A stretch of 64,000 nt of DNA, from NCBI GenBank assembly GCA_002418205.1, contig DIDP01000056.1, positions 22,722-86,721 on the forward strand, given 5' to 3'. Positions 44,359-51,265 of the stretch are shown in pieces (position 1 is the first letter of the stretch; every line of letters starts with the position of its first letter). Origin of the DNA: Anaerolineales bacterium UBA5797. GTDB taxonomy: Bacteria; Chloroflexota; Anaerolineae; Anaerolineales; Villigracilaceae. The position numbers were made by a program, and so were the translations under genes. Below the pieces are notes generated by a model. It was given only the letters and a program-made list of their open reading frames with translations, did no database searches and was not told the origin of the DNA.

Positions 44359-44985
44359 ATGGAGAAGACTGCCAAACCAACATCAAGTAAAAAAACCTTC
44401 AGCGATTATCTGCGATTGTGGTTCAAATGGGTGCTCGATCCACTTGGGAGGTTCTTTCTCTGGCTGGGCTTGACCCCCAACATGATGACCATGCTTGGCC
44501 TGCTTGGCAACGCGGTCGGCGCGTATTTTCTGGCGCGCGGCGAGATGTTGACGGGCGGCATCCTGGTCGCCCTGATGACTCCCATTGATGCCCTGGATGG
44601 CACAATGGCGCGTCTGCGCGGCGAGGCGAGCGATTGGGGCGCGTATGTGGATTCGGTCTCGGATCGATATTCCGAGTTGATTATCTACGGCGGTTTGCTG
44701 TATTACTTTTTGGTGACCGGCGATGTGAGGGGCGGCATGTTGACGTTTGGCGCGGCGGCAGGTTCTGTGCTGGTTTCATACGTAAAAGCGCGGGCCGAGG
44801 GGTTGGGGTATGATGCCAAGGTCGGTTTGTTGACCCGGGCGGAGCGTTATATCGTGCTTGCGCCGTCGCTGGTGTTCAACCTGGTCTATGTCGGTCTTGC
44901 CATCCTTGCTGTCTTTGCGAATTTCACCGCATTGCAGCGCATTTGGTATGTCCGCAGGCATGCCCATGCGCAGATGAAAAAATAA
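44359..44985 (+). CDS. CDP-alcohol phosphatidyltransferase
   Basis: The 208-residue integral membrane enzyme has the complete CDP-alcohol motif D77-ALD80-G81-TMA-R85-(8)-G94-(3)-D98-(3)-D102 in its second helix. The family transfers a phosphatidyl group from CDP-diacylglycerol to an alcohol such as glycerol phosphate, inositol or inositol phosphate. AAAGGA (44349-44354) supports the ATG at 44359 over a TTG at 44344. It sits between ftsK and lgt, which suits phospholipid supply for envelope growth and for Lgt. The exact acceptor is not readable. Confidence 0.9.
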   Translation: MEKTAKPTSSKKTFSDYLRLWFKWVLDPLGRFFLWLGLTPNMMTMLGLLGNAVGAYFLARGEMLTGGILVALMTPIDALDGTMARLRGEASDWGAYVDSVSDRYSELIIYGGLLYYFLVTGDVRGGMLTFGAAAGSVLVSYVKARAEGLGYDAKVGLLTRAERYIVLAPSLVFNLVYVGLAILAVFANFTALQRIWYVRRHAHAQMKK

Positions 44986-45000
44986 GTTTAGAGGTGCTGT

Positions 45001-45792
45001 ATGCCCGAAGGATTTACGCTCGGACCTTTGTTCATTCGATTTTATGGGATCATCCTCATGTCGGGGGCGGTGGCGGGTGCGTTCCTGGCGACGAAGGAAG
45101 CCAGGCGCCGCGGATACGATCCCGAGATCGTCTGGGATCTCTTCATTTACCTGCTGATCGGAGGCATCATCGGCGCGCGCGTCTGGCATATCCTGACTCC
45201 TCCACCCTCCTCCGGGATCACGGCAGGCTGGTATTTCGCACATCCACTGGACGCGCTTGCCATCTGGAAGGGCGGGCTTGGAATCCCCGGCGCGGTGATC
45301 GGTGGTTTGATTACGTTGTTCTTTTATTCCCGCAAGACCGGGATCAATTTCGCGGAGTGGACCGACATCATCTCGCCCAGCCTTGCACTGGGGCAGGGGA
45401 TCGGTCGTTGGGGAAATTTCTTTAACCAGGAGTTATATGGCGCGCCGACGAACCTGCCGTGGAAGATCTACATCGATCCCGCCCACAGGCTTACCGGGTT
45501 TCTCGACGTGTCGTATTACCATCCGTTGTTCTTATACGAGTCGATTTGGAACTTTGCGAACATGTTCCTGCTTTTGTGGATCTCCCGCCGTTATGCGGAT
45601 TCTCTCAAGCAAGGAGACATCTTCCTCGTATATTTGATCGTTTATCCGGTCGGGCGGTTCCTCCTGGACTTTTTGCGGCTCGACGCCTCCCTGGTCGGCG
45701 GGATCAACATCAACCAGACCCTGATGGCGGTTGTGGCAGTTTGCGCCGGCGCGGCATTATATTTACGCCACCGCAAGGCTAAATCTGCCTGA
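45001..45792 (+). CDS. lgt: Prolipoprotein diacylglyceryl transferase
   Basis: The 263-residue membrane enzyme has seven helices and the Lgt signature GRWGNFFNQELYG (about 137-149). It also has the conserved arginine in IGARVWHIL and HPLFLYESIWN. It transfers diacylglycerol from phosphatidylglycerol to the lipobox cysteine of prolipoproteins. That fits the lipoproteins at 24548 and 55440 and the LspA at 29811. It lies 15 bases downstream of the CDP-alcohol transferase and ends the block. Confidence 0.95.
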   Translation: MPEGFTLGPLFIRFYGIILMSGAVAGAFLATKEARRRGYDPEIVWDLFIYLLIGGIIGARVWHILTPPPSSGITAGWYFAHPLDALAIWKGGLGIPGAVIGGLITLFFYSRKTGINFAEWTDIISPSLALGQGIGRWGNFFNQELYGAPTNLPWKIYIDPAHRLTGFLDVSYYHPLFLYESIWNFANMFLLLWISRRYADSLKQGDIFLVYLIVYPVGRFLLDFLRLDASLVGGININQTLMAVVAVCAGAALYLRHRKAKSA

Positions 45793-45827
45793 ACGATGAT
45801 AAGATATTCAGGGTGACCGTTGTCTTA

Positions 45828-45855
45828 TTGACCGTAAGATTGTCTATGCTATGCT
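45828..45855 (+). promoter_or_regulatory. Promoter of the ABC transporter operon
   Basis: TTGACC (45828-45833) is 16 bases from TATGCT (45850-45855), 25 bases before the ATG of the ATPase gene. This marks a new transcription unit after lgt. Confidence 0.55.
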
Positions 45856-45880
45856 CGCATTTTGAGAAACAGGGATCGTC

Positions 45881-46819
45881 ATGATCGAAACAAATGACCT
45901 GAGTAAACAATATAACAATGATTTCTGGGCAGTTGACGGTGTGACGCTGAATGTCCAGCCGGGGCAGATCCTGGCTTTGCTGGGACAGAATGGTGCGGGT
46001 AAAACGACCACGGTCCGCATGTTGACGGCGCTCCTCAGCCCAACGCGCGGATGGGCGCGCGTGGCTGGCTTCGATGTGGTTAAGAACCCGCAGGAAGTGC
46101 GTGCGAATGTGGGGGTACTGACGGAACAGCACGGCTTGTACACGCGCATGTCCGGGGAGGAGTATCTGGAGTATTTCGGCAAGGTGTACGGCTTGGATGA
46201 AAAGACCAGGAGGGAGCGAAGCGGGTATTTGCTCGAATACTTTGGGCTGGCCGACTCTGCTCACAGGCGTTCCGGGGAATACTCGAAAGGCATGAAGCAG
46301 AAACTGGCATTGGCTCGGGCTTTGATCCATGACCCGTCCGTGTTGCTGTTGGATGAGCCGACCTCGGCTATGGATCCTGAATCCGCTCAGTTGGTGCGCA
46401 GTGAAATTGCACGCTTGCGCTCCTCCAAGCGGACGATCGTCATGTGCACGCACAACCTGGCGGAGGCGGAAGCCCTGGCGGATACGATCGCGATCATCTA
46501 TCGCGGCAGGATCCTGCTGAACGGAACGCTCGATCAGTTGAAGCGCGATGTGCTGGGACCGGTGGAGTATGAAGCGAAGTTTGCCGAGGCGTTCGAACTG
46601 GATGGACTCGAATTGCCCGAGGGGGTGACATTGGCTTCTCGAAGCGCGACCAGTTTGCGGTTCCGGGTGGATGCGCCGCAGTTGACCAATCCCAGGCTGG
46701 TGAGTCAGTTGATCGCCCGCAAGGCTTCGTTGGTCTCCTTCCAGGAGGTTTCGAGAAAACTGGAGCAGGTGTATCTCAAGACGATGGCGGATGCGCAAGG
46801 AGTGAGCCATGCGGCGTAA
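45881..46819 (+). CDS. ABC-2-type exporter ATPase
   Basis: The 312-residue protein has one ABC domain of the DrrA/NatA kind. Walker A is LGQNGAGKTTTVRML, the signature is the variant SGEYSKGMKQKLALARAL, Walker B is VLLLDEPTSAMDP and the H-loop is MCTHNLAEAE. A C-terminal extension of about 90 residues is typical of this subgroup. It overlaps the permease gene by 11 bases, so the pair form one exporter. The substrate could be a drug, ion or lipid. Confidence 0.92.
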   Translation: MIETNDLSKQYNNDFWAVDGVTLNVQPGQILALLGQNGAGKTTTVRMLTALLSPTRGWARVAGFDVVKNPQEVRANVGVLTEQHGLYTRMSGEEYLEYFGKVYGLDEKTRRERSGYLLEYFGLADSAHRRSGEYSKGMKQKLALARALIHDPSVLLLDEPTSAMDPESAQLVRSEIARLRSSKRTIVMCTHNLAEAEALADTIAIIYRGRILLNGTLDQLKRDVLGPVEYEAKFAEAFELDGLELPEGVTLASRSATSLRFRVDAPQLTNPRLVSQLIARKASLVSFQEVSRKLEQVYLKTMADAQGVSHAA

Positions 46820-48245
46820 TTGGGATGCGATCTGGCTGGTTGCCCGGCGTGAATTCATCGACCAGTTCCGTGACTGGCGTATTGTCGTCCCCATGCTTTT
46901 GTTGATCACGATCTTCCCGTTCATTGCCGACGATACAACGCGGTATGCGATCGGATTTATGAACCGGTTCGGTGGGGACCTGATCCTTGATAACCTGATC
47001 CCGTTCGTGATTCTGGTCATCGGCTTTTTTCCGCTTTCATTTACGCTGGTGGTTGCGTTGGAGTCGTTTGTGGGCGAAAAGGAACGCGGCACGATCGAGC
47101 CGTTGTTGTCTTCGCCTCTTGAAGATTATCAGATGTATCTCGGCAAACTGCTGGTGGGGATTGCGACTCCGCTGTTCTTCAGTTATTTCTCCATTGGAAT
47201 TTATCTGCTGCTTGTCTCGCGGCGCGATGTGGCATTCCCCAGCGCTTACATGCTTGCGCTGATCTTCCTGTTGACGTTCGCGCATGCCGTGCTGATGGTC
47301 AGTTCGGCGATCGTGATCTCGGTGCAGGCAACGACGATCCGTTCCGCGAATCTGCTGGCTTCCTTTGTCGTGGTTCCGGTTGCTTTCCTTTTGCAGGGTG
47401 AGACGGTCCTGATCTTTTGGGGCAACGAGGATGTCCTGTGGTATGCGATCGCGGCGGTGACTCTGCTCGCCGGTCTGCTCGTCCGGCTGGGACTCTCGCA
47501 TTTCAAACGCGAATATCTGTTGGGGCGCGAGATCGATACGTTGAATTTCAAAAGGATGTGGCAGACTTTTCAGGAGCGTTTTACCGGCGGCGCGCGATCC
47601 ATCAAGGATTGGTACAGCCGGGAGATCCCGACCACGTTGCGTCAACTGCGCCAGCCGCTGATGATCGTGTTGGGATTATCGGTGATCGCCGGACTGGCAA
47701 GTTATGTTTGGGTGATCGTGAATGTGCCTGGCTACATCGAGGTCTCGCCCGACCGCATCGATGGGGTGCGGAACTTTCTGAATCAGAACCTTGCCAACCT
47801 GGATAGCCTTGGCGACCATCTGCCCGCGCCGCTTTTGTTCTTCTATAACGCGCGCACCACCATCTTCTTCCTTCTGGCAGGTGTGATTTCCTTTGGCACC
47901 CTTGGCTTGACCCTCTTCATGTTCAATATCGCGCTGGTCGGCGGTGTGATGGGTGCTGCGCAGTTGATCGGTTTCTCCCCATTGTTGACGTTTGCGGCGG
48001 GTATCCTGCCGCATGGTATTTTTGAATTAACCGCTGTCATCCTTGCGACCGCGGCAATGCTTAGAGTTGGCGCATTGCTGGTTACTCCCCAAACCGATAA
48101 AAGCCTGGGTGAGATCCTGCTGCTCTCCCTGGCAGACTGGTTCAAGGTCTATGTTGGACTCGTCGTGCCGTTGCTGGCGGTGGCGGCTTTGATCGAGATC
48201 TACCTTACGCCTGTGATCATCAGACTTGCATTTCCTTATTTATAG
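46809..48245 (+). CDS. ABC-2 permease fused to SpoIIM-like membrane domain
   Basis: The 478-residue membrane protein begins as a NatB-like ABC-2 permease (residues 1-245, six helices, with ESFVGEKERGTIEPLLSSPL as the coupling segment). A soluble linker follows, then a second membrane module (about 275-478) of four or five helices. That module has the SpoIIM-type features FFLLAGVISFGTLGL and ILPHGIFELTAVILA. SpoIIM proteins act in membrane remodelling during sporulation, but the family is also widespread in non-sporulating bacteria. The fusion suggests a linked membrane function. It lies in an operon with the upstream ATPase and the downstream metallo-hydrolase. Confidence 0.82.
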   Translation: MRRNWDAIWLVARREFIDQFRDWRIVVPMLLLITIFPFIADDTTRYAIGFMNRFGGDLILDNLIPFVILVIGFFPLSFTLVVALESFVGEKERGTIEPLLSSPLEDYQMYLGKLLVGIATPLFFSYFSIGIYLLLVSRRDVAFPSAYMLALIFLLTFAHAVLMVSSAIVISVQATTIRSANLLASFVVVPVAFLLQGETVLIFWGNEDVLWYAIAAVTLLAGLLVRLGLSHFKREYLLGREIDTLNFKRMWQTFQERFTGGARSIKDWYSREIPTTLRQLRQPLMIVLGLSVIAGLASYVWVIVNVPGYIEVSPDRIDGVRNFLNQNLANLDSLGDHLPAPLLFFYNARTTIFFLLAGVISFGTLGLTLFMFNIALVGGVMGAAQLIGFSPLLTFAAGILPHGIFELTAVILATAAMLRVGALLVTPQTDKSLGEILLLSLADWFKVYVGLVVPLLAVAALIEIYLTPVIIRLAFPYL

Positions 48246-48259
48246 GGAGGAATTTTATC

Positions 48260-49015
48260 GTGCCCAAAATCATCATCCTAGGATCATCCAATGCGGTCCC
48301 CACGAAGAATCACGAGAATACACATTTTGTAATTGTCGGGAAAGAACGCACTGTTCTGGTGGACTGCGCGAGTAATCCTGTGGTTCGTTTGGAGCAGGCT
48401 GGCGTTGATTACAATGATCTGTCAGATATCATCATTACACATTTTCATCCAGACCATGTTTCCGGGTTGCCTTTGCTTCTTATGGATATGTGGTTGATGG
48501 AGCGTACAAAACCGATCAACATCTATGGGTTGCATCACACACTGGATCGCATCGAAAATTTAATGGGTTTTTATAATTGGTCGGAATGGCCCGATTTCTT
48601 CAACGTGGGATTTATCAGATTGCCTGAAAAAGAGATGACTGAGGTCCTGGATTGTAATGAGTTCAAGATATTTTCATCTCCAGTACATCATATAATCCCC
48701 ACGATTGGTCTCCGGGTGGAGAGTAAATCATCGGGCAGGGTGATGGCATATTCGTGTGATACTGAGCCATGTGAGCAGACGATCAGGCTGGCGAACGGTG
48801 CGGATATTCTTGTTCATGATGCACACGGGGATTCCTTTGGACATTCCTCTGCTGAACAAGCTGGAGGGATTGCCGCGAAGTCAGAAGTCAATTCGCTCTA
48901 CCTGATTCATTACCCAAGCGGGCGATTTGCAGAAGGGGATATTGCCAAAGAGGCAAGCCAGAATTATGGCGGGGAGATCGTGGTTGCTCAAGACTTCATG
49001 GTAATTGACATCTAA
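48260..49015 (+). CDS. Metallo-beta-lactamase-fold hydrolase (RNase Z-like)
   Basis: The 251-residue protein has the zinc motif THFHPDHVSG (H-x-H-x-D-H, about 72-81) and later histidines in SPVHHIIPTIG, DAHGDSFGH and LIHYPSG. This is the arrangement of the RNase Z/arylsulfatase-like branch. There is no flexible exosite arm, so tRNA processing is unlikely. The start is a GTG at 48260 with AGGGAGG, 14 bases after the permease gene. Its composition is AT-richer than the genes before it. The substrate is unknown. Confidence 0.82.
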   Translation: MPKIIILGSSNAVPTKNHENTHFVIVGKERTVLVDCASNPVVRLEQAGVDYNDLSDIIITHFHPDHVSGLPLLLMDMWLMERTKPINIYGLHHTLDRIENLMGFYNWSEWPDFFNVGFIRLPEKEMTEVLDCNEFKIFSSPVHHIIPTIGLRVESKSSGRVMAYSCDTEPCEQTIRLANGADILVHDAHGDSFGHSSAEQAGGIAAKSEVNSLYLIHYPSGRFAEGDIAKEASQNYGGEIVVAQDFMVIDI

Positions 49016-49053
49016 AACTTGTGTCTGGTTTTATCAAATTTGAGTTCGGGAAA

Positions 49054-50997
49054 TTATTCGGATTCCAATATTTTCATCAGGTATCTCTGGGTCAATCGAA
49101 TAAAGGACGTTGCTAGTTTCGCATAATCTTCAAATTCATTTTGATCAAAATATGGAGGTGGAGCAATCTCTCTGGAAATGTTCACAATTCGAGTGAGATC
49201 AGCCTTCCAGGGGACAGGAACATCCTGGTCAAATTGAAGCCTATCAAGGATAGTCTTGGTAGAAGTATTTTTTTCTCCAGATGCAACATATTTATATCGG
49301 AGGGATGTAAGAATCCACTTCACTACAAGCCAGGATTCGAATATCGGATCCTGGTCTATCGGCCTGGTTGTGTCGGTCGTTCGATGTGAAATAATAGCGA
49401 TGGCTTCCTGAGTCCAATAGAGCCCGTTGAGGCAAATACTACTCCTCGGAGGGCGAGGTAATACCGATTCGTTCAGGATCGCGAATAACGGAACTTGTTC
49501 ACTTAACAATCGAACTGTTAAGAGCGGTGCCCGTTTTGAAAAGTCAATCAATGTGTCAAAATTACAGGAAAGCCTTGGAATATGTGATTTAAGCTCCCGC
49601 CCCAGGTTGAGCCACTTTTGATTATCTGGATCGTTCTGGACCATGATGTTCAAATCTATATCACTAAATCGGGTGGTCGAACCTGGATCTAGGCTGGAAC
49701 CTGTAAGGCAAGCATACTCAATGCCATGAACATCCTGTAATCTCTCACGAAGCCATTTTGTTATCGTGGGGATATCGGGTCCCAGGGGCTCTGCATTGAC
49801 CTTGTTTAGATCTACCGTGTCGATGCGTGTTCCAGCCTCCAGGGTTGTTGAGTTTGTAACCTTATGAAATTTTATTTCTGTCCCTGGACCCAGTGAGCCG
49901 CGAATCACAGTTTTGATCAGGTTGAGGTTTTCTTCAGTTATATTTGAAAGTCTGGATGCATATGAGAAAGCTATGCTTCCATCCTGGTGTTGATCAATAC
50001 CGTAATCATCCAACCCAAGTGATGCCATGATTTTTGCAAATCGAACACTATTGATGAATTTTCCGTCAGAGGTCCTTAGAAGTTTCGGCCTCCGTGCATC
50101 TACAATTCGAAACGCTGGTGGAGACGCCTTTGAATCGACCCAATATCCTCTGTCGCCTGTCCGGTAGCGGATAAGGGGCATGGCGTAATTATTTAATGGC
50201 GTGACCACAAGTTCACCCTCTTGACCGTCAAGCAGCGACTCTCCATCTCCGTTGAGAATTTCAACTATTGCTGACTTTTCCTCCACTTGATAACTTGATT
50301 CTCCTGGCTTTTCAGATCCAACGATCCCCACCTCAGCCATTGTGTAAAGAGAAGAAACAGGGCAACCGAAAGTGGCTGACACTTTTGATTTTAGTTCGGT
50401 ACTGACCATTTCGCCGGACAAAAGGATAAGCAGGGGGCGAGGGATGTTTTTTTTATTTATGTTTTGCATTCTTGCGCACATAAGCTCTGCCACGGATGGC
50501 ATCATGGTCACAACGCAATCTTGAATGATCGCGAGTGCCTCATAAAACTTTTGATCTGACTCCTGCCATGCTCGAACCAGGTTCCATTTTGTTATCCAGC
50601 CCTCATCATGCCATAACGCGTGTATGGTCCGCGAAGATGAACCTGCATGGAGAGTCAGGTGGTACATCCGTCCCCGCCGCCATTCTGTGCTTCCCAATAG
50701 ACGGTCAATATGAAGGCTAAGCAGTACGGCATCAACAGCTTGGGCCTCTTGTGACAAGATGACTTTTATGGGCTCACCGGTCCTGCCTGTGGTTTGTACT
50801 TTGCGCCAGCCGTTTGTATCTCCTTTTAACGATAAAAGTCTTGTGTGTTGCGATTGGACCGTCTGGCGCGACAGGAGAGGGATTTTTTTGAAATACCCGT
50901 TGATCGGTTCCCTTATTTGTAAGGGAGGCAGAAAGACATAGTAAGGGCAGTATTTTCTTGCATGGCGGATGAGCGCACGAAGTTTGACTTCGTCCAT
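49054..50997 (-). CDS. PaaK/CapK-type adenylate-forming enzyme fused to a nucleotidyltransferase
   Basis: The 647-residue protein joins two enzymes. Residues 1-395 resemble phenylacetate-CoA ligase, CapK and coenzyme F390 synthetase: an N-terminal RALIRHARKYCPYY, a phosphate loop TTGRTGEP (69-76), a YTMAEVG motif (218-224) and LIRYRTGDRG (275-284). Residues 410-500 are a polymerase-beta-type nucleotidyltransferase with GSS..SDIDL: Gly433, Ser434, catalytic Asp446 and Asp448, and a possible third Asp481 or Asp485. The last 140 residues are helical, as in aminoglycoside-type transferases. Both halves keep key residues. It follows the TIR-STAND and small genes in an AT-rich island. No clear ribosome site is seen. 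I know of no described system with this fusion. Confidence 0.78.
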   Translation of the reverse strand: MDEVKLRALIRHARKYCPYYVFLPPLQIREPINGYFKKIPLLSRQTVQSQHTRLLSLKGDTNGWRKVQTTGRTGEPIKVILSQEAQAVDAVLLSLHIDRLLGSTEWRRGRMYHLTLHAGSSSRTIHALWHDEGWITKWNLVRAWQESDQKFYEALAIIQDCVVTMMPSVAELMCARMQNINKKNIPRPLLILLSGEMVSTELKSKVSATFGCPVSSLYTMAEVGIVGSEKPGESSYQVEEKSAIVEILNGDGESLLDGQEGELVVTPLNNYAMPLIRYRTGDRGYWVDSKASPPAFRIVDARRPKLLRTSDGKFINSVRFAKIMASLGLDDYGIDQHQDGSIAFSYASRLSNITEENLNLIKTVIRGSLGPGTEIKFHKVTNSTTLEAGTRIDTVDLNKVNAEPLGPDIPTITKWLRERLQDVHGIEYACLTGSSLDPGSTTRFSDIDLNIMVQNDPDNQKWLNLGRELKSHIPRLSCNFDTLIDFSKRAPLLTVRLLSEQVPLFAILNESVLPRPPRSSICLNGLYWTQEAIAIISHRTTDTTRPIDQDPIFESWLVVKWILTSLRYKYVASGEKNTSTKTILDRLQFDQDVPVPWKADLTRIVNISREIAPPPYFDQNEFEDYAKLATSFIRLTQRYLMKILESE

Positions 50998-51051
50998 TTT
51001 GTTTTCGGGGAAAAATGTTAAGTTTTTTTCAGGAAATGAGCCTGAACAGAT

Positions 51052-51249
51052 CTATGTAGCTAAGCCTGAAAAAAAATCAGCGATATTCTTGTTTAGTTCT
51101 TCTTTAAAATTCTTGACATCGTCCAGATCGTGTCCGCTGGATAACAATATATTTTTGACACCCTCCATTTCTTCTGTGATATTTGTGTTTTTAGTTAAAA
51201 GCCGATCAGTGACTTCTTTAAGTAGATCGTAATAATGATCATCCTTCAT
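51052..51249 (-). CDS. Small helical protein of the TIR operon
   Basis: The 65-residue protein is charged and almost wholly helical (YYDLLKEVTDRLLTKN, VKNFKEELNKNIADFFSG), with no membrane helix or known motif. I start it at the ATG at 51249, preceded by GGAGGTG, rather than the longer frame that overlaps the TIR gene. It begins 16 bases after the TIR-STAND stop and ends 54 bases before the ligase-transferase. Placement suggests a binding partner, adaptor or inhibitor of one of its neighbours; the sequence itself gives no function. Confidence 0.65.
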   Translation of the reverse strand: MKDDHYYDLLKEVTDRLLTKNTNITEEMEGVKNILLSSGHDLDDVKNFKEELNKNIADFFSGLAT

Positions 51250-51265
51250 GGTTTGGCACCTCCAT

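Noticed and set aside
45779..47092. 437-codon minus-strand frame opposite the ABC ATPase and permease
   Set aside because: Composition is low complexity and Arg/Ser/Gln-rich, no ribosome site or motif is present, and it is fully antisense to two clear ABC genes.
51007..51030. TTCAGG..CCTGAA hairpin between the small gene and the ligase-transferase as an internal terminator
   Set aside because: The stem is only 6 bp, and in the direction of transcription it is followed by A residues rather than T residues, so termination is unlikely.
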